NCBI GenBank assembly: GCA_030649335.1
Contig: JAUSLL010000005.1
Span: 1 to 32,496 of the forward strand
DNA length: 32,496 nt
Source: Parvibaculum sp.
Lineage (GTDB): Bacteria > Pseudomonadota > Alphaproteobacteria > Parvibaculales > Parvibaculaceae
Reading direction: 5' to 3'
The translations under genes were made by a program, and so were the position numbers. The notes beneath the pieces were generated by a model, which was given only the letters and a program-made list of their open reading frames with translations, was not told the DNA's origin and did no database searches. Shown piece by piece: positions 1-8,397 of this stretch (within the stretch, counting starts at the first letter, position 1; every line of letters begins with the position of its first letter).

Positions 1-58
1 TTGCGTAACGCGCGCAACGCCGCTCATACTGCCGGCGAGTGATTTCAGTCCAGGCCAT
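1..58 (-). CDS. IS5-family-like transposase, N-terminal start only (runs off the window)
   Basis: On the minus strand an ATG at 58 opens a frame that runs off the left edge and reads MAWTEITRRQYERRCARYA. A strong ribosome binding site (GGAGG, about six bases upstream) precedes it. This N-terminus matches my memory of IS5-family transposases, which begin MAWTEITR and continue into a region like YASDLTDAEWALI. Only 19 residues are visible, so the DDE domain cannot be checked. The element end must lie between the start codon and roughly position 120, next to the gene that begins at 123. Family assignment rests on the N-terminal pattern only. Confidence 0.6.
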   Translation of the reverse strand, partial: MAWTEITRRQYERRCARYA

Positions 59-114
59 CTGATCCTCCGTGGTCTTCGCAAATCACAGAGAATCATAAGT
101 CGCTGAAATCACTC
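37..114. repeat. 12-bp inverted repeat at the IS5-like element end
   Basis: GAGTGATTTCAG at 37-48 is the exact reverse complement of CTGAAATCACTC at 103-114. The inner copy lies within the transposase start and the outer copy near the presumed element terminus. The outer copy may belong to the terminal inverted repeat, but the other end of the element is outside the window and cannot be compared. Confidence 0.4.
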
Positions 115-122
115 ACTCCTTT

Positions 123-1679
123 TTGGAGCAGGCTCTTAGACATCCAGCCCTACGGGCAAGAATTTCGGATATAGCTTGGATCAACAATCGTAAATTGGGA
201 AAGACTGCAACACTCGCAGTCAATGCATATTGTGAATGCGTTGAACAGTTTTGCATGAGCGAATCCGCAAACTCCAAGGGTAGCGAATCTAAAATCTTCT
301 ATGCAGTTGACTGCATGCAACGCGCGCTACAAATAGCATATGCAACAAACAAACGAGGAGTGACGCCTGAACGAGTCTCTAAAACGCTTCTCTTGCTATA
401 TGACACAACACGCACAGAAAATATTTGTGCGGCGTATCGTAAGATGGCGCAGCTCGCCCTCTACTATTCACAAATCTCGGAATCGGATATCGCCAATCAC
501 GCGGAACAATTGGCAGAAAGAGCCGCTGACCAGTACCCAATTGCGGTCCAATCAATTTTGGAAATGGCCGCTCACTTGCATGACAAACTGGGCAACCACG
601 ACGCCAAAAGACGATGCCAACTGGGGGCGGTAAATCAAACTCTCCGGATGAGAGAACAAGTAAGTGGCGCAGGTGCAGAAGCTCATTGGATCATGAAAGC
701 GCTACAAGCCTTGCGTCACATCGCCGACGTAACTGAAATGGAAGAAGCTTTAGAGAATGATCTAAGGCGTTTGCAAAAAGCATCCATTAAAGAAATGGGC
801 TCTTTTCCAATTGAATTGGACGTCTCCGACGAACGCGAAGAAACAGTGAATCAGTTCTCTAACCTCACTTTACCGGAAGCCTTGCTAAATTTCGCTAGGA
901 TTTCATCTTCACCAGGCTTGGATTATCTAAAAAAACAGGCATTAGACGCTGTCAATACTACACCGCTAACGGCGATGATTGGCATTTCTCATGTAGACGA
1001 AGAAGGGAAAGTCATCAGGAAATCGGAGAGCGCGGATACCTCCAAAGAACCAAGCGAAAGTTGGTTTACAAATCAAATTGCCCACAACGAAGATATTAGA
1101 CGCTTATATGTCGATGCATCCCTCATTGATCCCGCCCGACAAACCATACTCTCAACACATAGCATCACAGAAAGACACTTGGACCCGATCATCGCTTGCT
1201 CACCTTTTATACCTGACTCTCAAAAGAAAATTTGGAGCATGGGTCTATTGCGATACTTTCAAAACGACTACATATCTGCCGCGCATTTGCTGCTGCCTCA
1301 ATTGGAATCAAGCCTACGACATATCTTAAAACTAAATGGAATCTCGCCAGTTAAACGTTTTGACGACGGCACTGAAGAAGACCTCGACCTAGGTGGTATG
1401 CTTTCGCGAAACAGAAATGAACTTGATAAAATACTCTCCGCTAATCTAGCCGCCGAAATTGAACGGATATTCCATTTAAGGCCAGGCCCAGCGCTTCGTC
1501 ATGACCTAGCTCATGGACTACTCAGCTCGGGACAATGTTCCGGACATAATGTTCACTACGCAAATTGGTTAATGTATAAATTATGCGTGTCCTTTGCATA
1601 TGAGTACTGGGACAAGATTATTGCGCCACATTTGTCTTCACTCGTCGAAACCACTCAAAGCAACGACGTCATAGAATGA
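123..1679 (+). CDS. DUF4209/HEPN-like protein of unknown function, possibly 5' truncated
   Basis: This frame encodes 518 residues, mostly helical and without signal peptide or membrane segments. The C-terminal 130 residues resemble DUF4209: a segment starting LRHILKLNGI, then a GGML segment, then RHDLAH at residues 459-464. RHDLAH fits the Rx4-6H motif of HEPN domains, which are often RNases in defence or toxin systems. Base composition is AT-richer than the genes downstream, suggesting transfer. The start is doubtful. TTG at 123 has no visible ribosome binding site, the frame stays open back to a stop at 96-98, and the first internal ATG is at residue 45. The IS5-type end directly upstream may have removed the true 5' end. 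Family match is from memory; function is unknown. Confidence 0.6.
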   Translation: MEQALRHPALRARISDIAWINNRKLGKTATLAVNAYCECVEQFCMSESANSKGSESKIFYAVDCMQRALQIAYATNKRGVTPERVSKTLLLLYDTTRTENICAAYRKMAQLALYYSQISESDIANHAEQLAERAADQYPIAVQSILEMAAHLHDKLGNHDAKRRCQLGAVNQTLRMREQVSGAGAEAHWIMKALQALRHIADVTEMEEALENDLRRLQKASIKEMGSFPIELDVSDEREETVNQFSNLTLPEALLNFARISSSPGLDYLKKQALDAVNTTPLTAMIGISHVDEEGKVIRKSESADTSKEPSESWFTNQIAHNEDIRRLYVDASLIDPARQTILSTHSITERHLDPIIACSPFIPDSQKKIWSMGLLRYFQNDYISAAHLLLPQLESSLRHILKLNGISPVKRFDDGTEEDLDLGGMLSRNRNELDKILSANLAAEIERIFHLRPGPALRHDLAHGLLSSGQCSGHNVHYANWLMYKLCVSFAYEYWDKIIAPHLSSLVETTQSNDVIE

Positions 1680-1688
1680 ACAAATGAC

Positions 1689-1827
1689 GCTGGATGGCCG
1701 GATCAAGTCCAGCCATGACAGATGGAGATGTTGCATCTTCCCCATTTCGTCATTGCGAGCGGAGCGAAGCAATCCACCTTACAGAGTCAGAGTGGATTGC
1801 CGCGTCGCTGCGCTCCTCGCAATGACG
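1689..1827. repeat. Dispersed palindromic intergenic repeat
   Basis: CGTCATTGCGAG at 1748-1759 pairs with CTCGCAATGACG at 1816-1827. Further inward AATCCAC (1771-1777) pairs with GTGGATT (1792-1798), giving a large imperfect hairpin. This is the type of mobile intergenic palindrome found in many copies in proteobacterial genomes. Just before it, GCTGGA (1689-1694) and TCCAGC (1708-1713) form a smaller inverted repeat resembling another common intergenic repeat. An 80-residue frame across this region is only a translation of the repeat. Confidence 0.65.
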
Positions 1828-1853
1828 GTCGCGATGAGGTGCGTGTGACACGA

Positions 1854-1883
1854 AAATGGCCCGGTCATACGACCGGGCCATTT
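1854..1883 (-). terminator. Hairpin terminator after the glutathione transferase gene
   Basis: A perfect 13-bp stem (1854-1866 with 1871-1883) closes a four-base loop. On the minus strand it is followed by a short T run. It lies just past the stop of the gene at 1907 and may also stop plus-strand transcription. Confidence 0.7.
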
Positions 1884-1906
1884 GTATTTCGAGAGGCGAG
1901 TAACGC

Positions 1907-2785
1907 TTACTCCGCCACCTTCACCTTATCCTGCGTCTTCGTGTCGAAGTCGCCCGCATCGTGACGTTCCAGAAGCTGCGACGAGGGTTCGCCAAAAACG
2001 CGGTTGACCATGCGGCCGCGTTTGACGGCGGGGCGTTCGCCGATTTCTTTGGTCCAGCGGATGACGTTTTTATAGGACGCCACTTCGAGGAATTCGCCGC
2101 CTTCATAAAGCAGGCCCAAAGCGAGCGAGCCGTACCACGGCCAGATGGCGATGTCGGCGATGGAATATTCATCGCCCGCCATATACTTGTTCTTGGCCAA
2201 ATGCTGGTCGAGCACGTCGAGTTGACGCTTCACCTCCATCGCGAAACGGTCGATGGCATATTCGATCTTCATCGGCGCATAGGCATAAAAATGCCCGAAG
2301 CCGCCGCCGAGATAAGGCGCGCTCGCCATCTGCCAGAAGACCCAGTTCATGCATTCGGTTTTGGCGTGATGATCCTTGGGGATCAGCTCGCCGAATTTTT
2401 CAGCGAGATACACAAGCATGGAACCGGACTCAAACAGCCGCGTCGGCGGCGTGGTCGAATGATCCATGAGGGCGGGAATTTTGGAATTGGGGTTGATGGC
2501 CACAAAGTCGGAGCCGAACTGGTGGCCCTCGCCGATGTTGATGAGCCAGGCGTCGTATTCGGCACCCTTGTGGCCCAGCGCGAGAAGCTCCTCCAGCATC
2601 ACCGTGACCTTGACGCCATTGGGCGTCGCCAGCGAATAAAGCTGGAAGGGATGCTTGCCGATCTGCAGCTCTTTGTCATGCGTGGGACCGGCGACGGGGC
2701 GATTGATATTGGCAAAGCGCCCGCCACTGCCCTTGTTCCAGGTCCAGACTTTCGGGGGCACGTATTCTGCTGGTGTGTCGGACAT
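1907..2785 (-). CDS. yghU: YghU-type glutathione S-transferase / disulfide-bond oxidoreductase
   Basis: The 292-residue product matches the YghU/YfcG branch of glutathione transferases, cytosolic enzymes that use glutathione to reduce disulfides and organic peroxides. It has the long YghU-type N-terminal extension. The thioredoxin-like domain follows, with LATPNGVKV where the family places its active-site Thr/Asn, NPNSKIPAL and FESGSMLVYLAEKF. The C-terminal helical domain contains YSIADIAIWPWYG. The frame opens 16 codons earlier, but the ATG at 2785 is preceded by an AGGGA site and gives the usual MSDTPAEYVPP start. It is a single-gene unit with its own terminator. Confidence 0.9.
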   Translation of the reverse strand: MSDTPAEYVPPKVWTWNKGSGGRFANINRPVAGPTHDKELQIGKHPFQLYSLATPNGVKVTVMLEELLALGHKGAEYDAWLINIGEGHQFGSDFVAINPNSKIPALMDHSTTPPTRLFESGSMLVYLAEKFGELIPKDHHAKTECMNWVFWQMASAPYLGGGFGHFYAYAPMKIEYAIDRFAMEVKRQLDVLDQHLAKNKYMAGDEYSIADIAIWPWYGSLALGLLYEGGEFLEVASYKNVIRWTKEIGERPAVKRGRMVNRVFGEPSSQLLERHDAGDFDTKTQDKVKVAE

Positions 2786-2925
2786 GTTTCTGATCCCTGT
2801 TCGCGCCTTCGGCGTCTGATAAATTAATGACATTCATTGTTTCACGAAATGAAATGTCAGGAAATGCCATTCAATGGCTACAGGGATATTTGGGCCCTAA
2901 GGCACGCGGATCAACCCATGAAATA

Positions 2926-2951
2926 AGCCCCGGAGCGCAGGCTCCGGGGCT
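2926..2951 (-). terminator. Hairpin terminator after the DUF2834-like gene
   Basis: A perfect 11-bp GC-rich stem (2926-2936 with 2941-2951) closes a GCAG loop. On the minus strand the stem is followed by TTATTT. It lies 22 bases past the stop codon at 2974. Confidence 0.7.
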
Positions 2952-2973
2952 GGGCAACGGCCGAATTCAGCTA

Positions 2974-3288
2974 TCAGGCGGAAACGGCGCGACCGGCGGG
3001 GGCCTTCAACTCGCGCGCGACGAGATAAAAGAGAGGGCCGAAAGAACCGGAGACCAATGTCAGAATAACAAAGGGCCAAGCAGGCACACCGCTGGTGCGC
3101 GAATCCGACACCATCCAGATCATGGCAAGGCCACAGACAATCACGAGGTCAGTGATGACCTGCATGCCAGCCCAGCTGGCCAGATGCAGTTCGAAAATGC
3201 CGATAAAGCCGACATCCAACAAGGCTTCAACGGAGAGGACGCCGAAGGCAAGGATGACAGCGGCAAGGGCGATGAGACGAAAGGACAT
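2974..3288 (-). CDS. Small DUF2834-like integral membrane protein
   Basis: This encodes 104 residues with three hydrophobic segments (roughly residues 4-22, 36-56 and 67-88) and an ending that reads FGPLFYLVAREL. The layout, with DLVIVCGLAMIWMV in the middle and a Pro-Leu...Arg-Glu end, resembles DUF2834 membrane proteins of unknown function. The frame extends 24 codons upstream, but the ATG at 3288 is preceded by a perfect AGGAGG and begins the first membrane helix. It is transcribed divergently from the XRE regulator at 3410. Confidence 0.65.
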   Translation of the reverse strand: MSFRLIALAAVILAFGVLSVEALLDVGFIGIFELHLASWAGMQVITDLVIVCGLAMIWMVSDSRTSGVPAWPFVILTLVSGSFGPLFYLVARELKAPAGRAVSA

Positions 3289-3409
3289 GGGAACCTCCTG
3301 TTTTTGTTCCCACCAAAGATGATCGCGCGGCTGCGGCCTCGCAATTACCTCCAAAGTCATTGAATGGTCTGTACCCCGGCGGGATACTCAAGCACAAAAG
3401 GAGATGCTC

Positions 3410-4246
3410 GTGGCCCTCACATCACCCGCAAGCGCGCGCGCCGACACACGCGGCTTTCCCTATCTGCTGAAAAGCTGGCGGCAAAAACGCAGGCTGTCGC
3501 AACTTGATCTTGCGATGAACGCCAATGTCTCGCAGCGCCACGTGAGCTTTCTTGAATCAGGCCGCGCCAGCCCCAGCCGCAATATGATCCTGCAACTCAG
3601 CGAAGCACTGGAGGTGCCCTTGCGCGAACGCAATGACTGGCTGGTGGCGGCGGGCTTTGCGCCGATCTTCAAAGCGAGGCCACTGGACGATCCGCAAATG
3701 AACCAGGTGATGAACGCCGTTCAGATGATGCTCTCCAATCACGCGCCCTTTCCCGCCATTGCCATCGACCGGGCTTGGAACATTCGCTTGTCAAACGCAC
3801 CCTTCGACATGCTGACGACGATGATCGGCGCTGATATGTGGGAGAAGATTGCAGACCCCAAGCGCCCCGGACAGCACAATTTGATGCGGTTGTTTTTTCA
3901 CCCCGCTGGCATCCGCTCTTATGTGACCAACTGGCAAGCCGTCGCGCCATTGCTCTGGCACAGGGCACAGCGCGAGGCCGAAGCACTGGGCGGGCAAGAA
4001 ATGAAATCCGTGTTGCTGGAACTTGCCCAATATCAAGATTCCAACACGCTGTGGTCAGCGGAGGACGCAAACCTTGTGCCGGTGCTGCCGCTGGAAATGG
4101 AGAAAGACGGCGCGCGCATTTCACTGTTCACAGTGATCGCCACTTTCGGCACGGCGCAAGACGTGACGGCGGACGAGCTGCGCATCGAGAGCTTGTTTCC
4201 GGCAGACGAGGCGACCGAACAATTATTTCGTGCGATGGCAGGATAA
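3410..4246 (+). CDS. XRE-family regulator with MmyB-like ligand-binding domain
   Basis: The 278-residue product has an N-terminal helix-turn-helix (about residues 16-72, including SQLDLAMNANVSQRHVSFLE). The C-terminal region resembles the MmyB-like domain seen in many actinobacterial and proteobacterial regulators, where it is thought to bind a small lipid-like ligand; it includes AIAIDRAWNIRLSN and NLMRLFFHP. Start choice: an ATG at 3404 abuts the AAGGAG site, while GTG at 3410 lies six bases beyond it, so GTG is preferred. It is divergent from the DUF2834-like gene, which it may control (inference), and convergent with the CoA hydrolase gene, five bases apart. Confidence 0.85.
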   Translation: MALTSPASARADTRGFPYLLKSWRQKRRLSQLDLAMNANVSQRHVSFLESGRASPSRNMILQLSEALEVPLRERNDWLVAAGFAPIFKARPLDDPQMNQVMNAVQMMLSNHAPFPAIAIDRAWNIRLSNAPFDMLTTMIGADMWEKIADPKRPGQHNLMRLFFHPAGIRSYVTNWQAVAPLLWHRAQREAEALGGQEMKSVLLELAQYQDSNTLWSAEDANLVPVLPLEMEKDGARISLFTVIATFGTAQDVTADELRIESLFPADEATEQLFRAMAG

Positions 4247-4251
4247 TGGCG

Positions 4252-6090
4252 TCAGCTCAGGAGCGCTCCGGTGACGAGCCAGCGGAAGGCACGCTCTTTC
4301 ACCGTGCGCGGCGCGGCAAGGTCGAGGCGCGCAAGACAATCGGCAATCTTCACGTTCAACTGACCCGCCCTGACGCCGCGCATGAGGAAAACCGCAAGCT
4401 GCAATGGCGTTGCTGATTTCAACTTTTGCAAGGCAGGCAACAGCCGCTGTTCAACAGGCGTGAAATCACTGCCGAAGGGAAACAACGGCAGATCGCCCTG
4501 CGCGGCGAGGGGTCCCAAGGCCGACCGGAGGTGAGCGGGTGTATTGTTACGCTGCGCTTCGGGAATTTCGTAACCCGCGGCAATTTTGCCTGCGGCCTTT
4601 GCCTGTTTGAGCAATGCGGGTTGGAAACGTGAATCCGTGATGGCGAGCATGGCGGCGACCACATCGGCATCGGACTTGCCCCGCAAATCCGCCACGCCAT
4701 ATTCGGTGACGATAATGTCGCGCAGGTGACGCGGGATCGTCTGGTGCCCGTAGGACCAGAGAATATTCGAAACCGTTTTACCCTTGGCTTCGCGCGTTGC
4801 CGCTAACGTGATGACCGAGCGCGCATCCTCAAGATCGAAAGCCTGCGCCACAAAATTATACTGACCGCCGACACCGCTGACCACACGGCCATCTTCCAGC
4901 GCGTCGGACACGACAGCGCCGAGCGCCGTCACCATCATTGCGTTATTGATGAAACGGGCTTTGGCGCGGTGCCGGCGTTTCAGCGCCGCATCGCCCGACA
5001 GATCATTGGTGAAGGAAACCGCCACCATCTGCAATTTGGCAAGAAGCCCCGCATCCATCTCGCGCAACCGTTTGTAGAAATTTTTTGTGCCGAGAAAGAA
5101 GGCAGCGTGAAGGAGAACGCCATCAACCTCGCGCTTCAAAATGCCTGCGTCGATGAGTGACAGAAACCCCTCGACAAACATTTCGCTAACGCCGTAAAGC
5201 CCTTGCGTGAAGGGCGCGTCTTCAGGAGAGGCCGCGTCGGGCGCGAGACGCGCGGCGGCAGACCGGAAGTCAGCATTTTTGTTTTGACGCAAGGTGAGCG
5301 CATGAACAAGCGCGTCCGCCTGCTTGCCGATACCGATTTGCAATGTGCCGCCATCGGGAATGAGGCGTGCGACATGAATGCCGGTCGCATATTCGGTGAG
5401 ACTGACCGGCTCCTTGGGGGCCGAGAACAGGGGAAAGTCTGTCGCGGAATTATCAAGCACATGAGCGAATGTGGACGCGGGCACATCGCCCTCTCCCGGC
5501 ATAAACGGCAATTCGGAATTCACTTCGCCGACCAGCATGAACGATGCTTTGCCGCTGGCACGCGCGGCAAGCAGGTCAAGTGTCGTATCCGTATTGCAGC
5601 TCAGGCTGTAGCGCGTTTCTCCATCGACTGTTTTCTGCGCGACCAACTGCGTGATGACATTGACACCACGCCCGACCATGTAACGTGCGGCATGGGTGTA
5701 ATTGGCAGAAATGTAATTCTGCTGGGCATGAGGCACCGAGAGCCAACGGCCTGCGAGAAAGAAGAATTCCGTGACGTCAATATTGGCAGGCAATGTGCCT
5801 GCCCGCTGCGCCTTGGTGTAGGCAAGTTCGGGATAGCCGCCAAAGACGCGCTCGGCAAAGGGGGCGAGAAAGCGACGCTCAATATCGCCCGACGCGCGCG
5901 GCACTTCAGGTGTCAGCGCTGTAAAGATGCTCAAGCGAATTGTGGGATCGGCCACGGCGCGGGCATAGAGCGCGTTGACGATCGTATTGGCCTTGCCAAG
6001 CCCGAGCGGCAGACCGAGCACGATCACTTTGCCGACTTCGCGGATGATGGCATCGACAGCGGCGTCAGCGGCATTGTGAACAACAGGCAT
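4252..6090 (-). CDS. Acetyl-CoA hydrolase/transferase family protein
   Basis: The 612-residue protein belongs to the acetyl-CoA hydrolase / 4-hydroxybutyrate CoA-transferase family, which cleaves CoA thioesters or moves CoA between acids. The N-terminal half has GLPLGLGKANTIVNAL. The C-terminal domain carries GVGGQYNFV and a TEYGVADLRG segment typical of the family. It is somewhat longer than the roughly 430-500 residues of common members, and substrate cannot be assigned. Its ATG overlaps the stop of the upstream thioesterase by one base (TAATG), implying translational coupling; together they suggest turnover of CoA thioesters. Confidence 0.85.
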   Translation of the reverse strand: MPVVHNAADAAVDAIIREVGKVIVLGLPLGLGKANTIVNALYARAVADPTIRLSIFTALTPEVPRASGDIERRFLAPFAERVFGGYPELAYTKAQRAGTLPANIDVTEFFFLAGRWLSVPHAQQNYISANYTHAARYMVGRGVNVITQLVAQKTVDGETRYSLSCNTDTTLDLLAARASGKASFMLVGEVNSELPFMPGEGDVPASTFAHVLDNSATDFPLFSAPKEPVSLTEYATGIHVARLIPDGGTLQIGIGKQADALVHALTLRQNKNADFRSAAARLAPDAASPEDAPFTQGLYGVSEMFVEGFLSLIDAGILKREVDGVLLHAAFFLGTKNFYKRLREMDAGLLAKLQMVAVSFTNDLSGDAALKRRHRAKARFINNAMMVTALGAVVSDALEDGRVVSGVGGQYNFVAQAFDLEDARSVITLAATREAKGKTVSNILWSYGHQTIPRHLRDIIVTEYGVADLRGKSDADVVAAMLAITDSRFQPALLKQAKAAGKIAAGYEIPEAQRNNTPAHLRSALGPLAAQGDLPLFPFGSDFTPVEQRLLPALQKLKSATPLQLAVFLMRGVRAGQLNVKIADCLARLDLAAPRTVKERAFRWLVTGALLS

Positions 6091-6503
6091 TATGCGGCAC
6101 CCGCGCGTGGAGTGATGCGCTTGGGATCGCCCGCATCATCAATGGCGACATAAGTGAATTTGCCCTGCGTGACAAGAATGGGCGCGGTCTCATTGCGCCG
6201 CACGACCCATGCCTCGATGCTGACTGAGGCAGACGTATTGCCGACATGAATGACATCGACATGGATGGCCACCACATCGCCGACAAAGACGGGCTTCCTG
6301 AAACTCATCGCATCGACCGCGACCGTGACACAACGGCTCTTGCTCACTTTGGAAACAGTAATTTCACCCGCCATATCCATTTGGCCAAGCAACCAGCCAC
6401 CAAAAATATCGCCATTGCGATTGGTATTAGCAGGCATGGCCAGAACACGGATGGCGAGTTCGCCTTTGGGGGAAGCGTTCACGCTATCGATCGCTTGTGT
6501 CAT
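6090..6503 (-). CDS. yciA: YciA-like acyl-CoA thioesterase (hotdog fold)
   Basis: This 137-residue protein is a single hotdog domain. The family signature NRNGDIFGGWLLGQMDMAG is at residues 28-46, followed by AVDAMSFRKPVFVGD and a C-terminal GKFTYVAID strand. YciA-type enzymes hydrolyse a broad range of acyl-CoAs in the cytosol. The ATG has an AAGGA site six bases upstream. It is the first gene of a two-gene operon with the CoA hydrolase/transferase, sharing one base with it. Confidence 0.88.
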   Translation of the reverse strand: MTQAIDSVNASPKGELAIRVLAMPANTNRNGDIFGGWLLGQMDMAGEITVSKVSKSRCVTVAVDAMSFRKPVFVGDVVAIHVDVIHVGNTSASVSIEAWVVRRNETAPILVTQGKFTYVAIDDAGDPKRITPRAGAA

Positions 6504-6573
6504 GGGAAATCCTTATGTCGCAAGTATCACCACAAACTATAGGTCAAACCGTTAGCATTCGCGAAGTGACAAA

Positions 6574-6603
6574 AAAGCCGGTGCGATTGCTCGCACCGGC
6601 TTT
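6574..6603 (-). terminator. Strong rho-independent terminator after the aldehyde dehydrogenase
   Basis: A perfect 13-bp stem (6574-6586 with 6591-6603) with a four-base loop is followed on the minus strand by a run of about six T. It lies 25 bases past the stop at 6628. Confidence 0.85.
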
Positions 6604-6627
6604 CTGGTATCGTATTGCCTGAAAGGC

Positions 6628-8055
6628 TTAGGCGGCGTTGTAGCCGAGCACTGCCTTCACTTCGAGGAATTCTTCGAAGCCGAATTCGCCCCATTCGCGG
6701 CCGTTGCCGGACTGCTTGTAGCCACCGAACGGTGCGTTGAGATCAGGACCGGCGAGGTTCAGATGCACGTTGCCGGTGCGCAGACGCGAAGCCACCTTGC
6801 GCGCATGAGCTGGTTCGCCCTGCACATAGCCCGAAAGGCCATAGACCGTGTCATTGGCGATGGAGACGGCGTCTTCTTCGTCTTTGTAGGGCAAGATCGT
6901 CATGACCGGGCCGAAGATTTCTTCGCGCGCAATCGTCATGTCATTGGTGACATTGGCGAACACGGTCGGGCGAACGTAGAAGCCCTTGTTGAGACCATCG
7001 GGACGACCGACGCCACCTGTGACGAGCGTCGCGCCTTCGTCGATGCCCTTCTGGATGAGGCCCTGGATCTTGTTGTACTGAACTTCAGACACAACCGGAC
7101 CCATGACAGTGCCTTCGGCTGTCGGATCGCCGACTTTGATCGATTCCGCAGCGGCCTTGGCGATGGCGATGACTTCGTCCTGACGCTTGGCAGGCACGAG
7201 CATGCGCGAGGGCGCATTGCAGGACTGACCGGAGTTGGACATCATGCCATAGACGCTGCCGGCAACGGCTTTGTTGAAATCGGCATCATCGAGAACGATG
7301 TTGGCCGACTTGCCACCAAGTTCAAGCGCGACGCGCTTCACGGTGTCAGCGGCAGCCTTGGACACGAGAATGCCAGCGCGCGTTGAACCCGTGAAGGACA
7401 TCATGTCCACATCGGGGTGCGACGAGAGCGGCGCACCGACGTCAGGGCCGTCACCGTTGATGAGGTTGAACACACCGGCGGGAACGCCCGCTTCGTGCAT
7501 CACTTCGGCAAAGAGATAGGCGTTGATCGGTGCGACTTCCGACGGCTTCAGAACCATCGTGCAGCCAACGGCGAGCGCCGGTGCCACTTTGCAGGCGATC
7601 TGGTTGATCGGCCAGTTCCAAGGCGTGATGAAACCACAAACGCCGACAGGCTCGCGCACGATGCGCGAGGTGCCCTTGTCGCTTTCAAATTCGTAATTCT
7701 TGAGGAGTTCAAGATTGGTCGCGAAATGCGCGACGCCCATGGCGGCCTGAGCCTGCATGGAGAGCTTGGAGGGCGCACCCATTTCCGATGTGATGGCGGC
7801 AGCGATTTCCGGATAGCGCTTCTTGTAGGCTTCGATGATGGCTTCCAGAAGCTCAACGCGCTCCTTCTTGCTCGTCGTCGAGAATTTCGGGAAGGCGGCC
7901 TTGGCAGCGGCAACGGCCTTGTTCACGTCGGCAGCCGAACCCATGCTGATACGTGCAACAGCTTCTTCGGTCGCCGGGTTGATGACGTCGAGCGTCTTGG
8001 GTGTGGTCGGATCGACCCATTTGCCGTCGATGTAAAACTTCAGATAATCTTTCAT
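6628..8055 (-). CDS. NAD(P)-dependent aldehyde dehydrogenase
   Basis: The 475-residue protein is a full-length aldehyde dehydrogenase. Visible elements are TPWNWP with oxyanion Asn147, the cofactor-binding Lys170 in MVLKPSE, FTGSTRAG, general base Glu245 in LELGGKS, and nucleophile Cys279 in GQSCNAPSR. It ends with the usual PFGGYKQSGNGRE region. A GGAGAG site precedes the ATG. It is the only gene between its promoter region and its terminator. Substrate is unknown; the family oxidises aldehydes to acids. Confidence 0.93.
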   Translation of the reverse strand: MKDYLKFYIDGKWVDPTTPKTLDVINPATEEAVARISMGSAADVNKAVAAAKAAFPKFSTTSKKERVELLEAIIEAYKKRYPEIAAAITSEMGAPSKLSMQAQAAMGVAHFATNLELLKNYEFESDKGTSRIVREPVGVCGFITPWNWPINQIACKVAPALAVGCTMVLKPSEVAPINAYLFAEVMHEAGVPAGVFNLINGDGPDVGAPLSSHPDVDMMSFTGSTRAGILVSKAAADTVKRVALELGGKSANIVLDDADFNKAVAGSVYGMMSNSGQSCNAPSRMLVPAKRQDEVIAIAKAAAESIKVGDPTAEGTVMGPVVSEVQYNKIQGLIQKGIDEGATLVTGGVGRPDGLNKGFYVRPTVFANVTNDMTIAREEIFGPVMTILPYKDEEDAVSIANDTVYGLSGYVQGEPAHARKVASRLRTGNVHLNLAGPDLNAPFGGYKQSGNGREWGEFGFEEFLEVKAVLGYNAA

Positions 8056-8397
8056 GCTTTTCTCTCCGTTTGAGGCAATTCCCTGAACCCCGCAAAGCCG
8101 CCATGCCTAAGGTCAGGCGGGGGAGCGGCTAAACCGACCATTTTGGTCTGCCCGTTTCACCGAGGGCGTTCTTGTTTGGCAGAGAACCTGACACATAGGT
8201 CACTTTTGCTCAAGTGCGGCGGCGGGACGAGCACACCCTAATCAGGCAAAGTACCGCCCCCACAAAATCCCTGTTGCGCCGCAAAATTGACACGCTATTG
8301 AAACACACCAGAGTGTGAGGCCAAATGTCTGCAAATAGCCCTCCCTAACCTAGGGACAAGGGGCAGAGCAGCGGGGATTGCGGAGAGCGACGCGAGA
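8056..8397. other. 342-bp divergent intergenic region
   Basis: This lies between the aldehyde dehydrogenase (minus) and the GMC dehydrogenase (plus), so it should hold both promoters. I see no convincing small gene or RNA. A short inverted repeat, CCCTA-ACC-TAGGG, lies near 8343-8355, upstream of the GMC gene. Confidence 0.5.

Noticed and set aside
1722-1964. 80-residue plus-strand frame
   Set aside because: It is a translation of the palindromic repeat and terminator and overlaps the 3' end of the glutathione transferase gene.
1961-2827. 288-residue plus-strand frame
   Set aside because: It is the antisense shadow of the glutathione transferase gene. High-GC codon use keeps the opposite strand open; the protein looks like no known family.
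5203-6153. 316-residue plus-strand frame
   Set aside because: It is antisense to the acetyl-CoA hydrolase gene, whose family motifs and coupling are clear.
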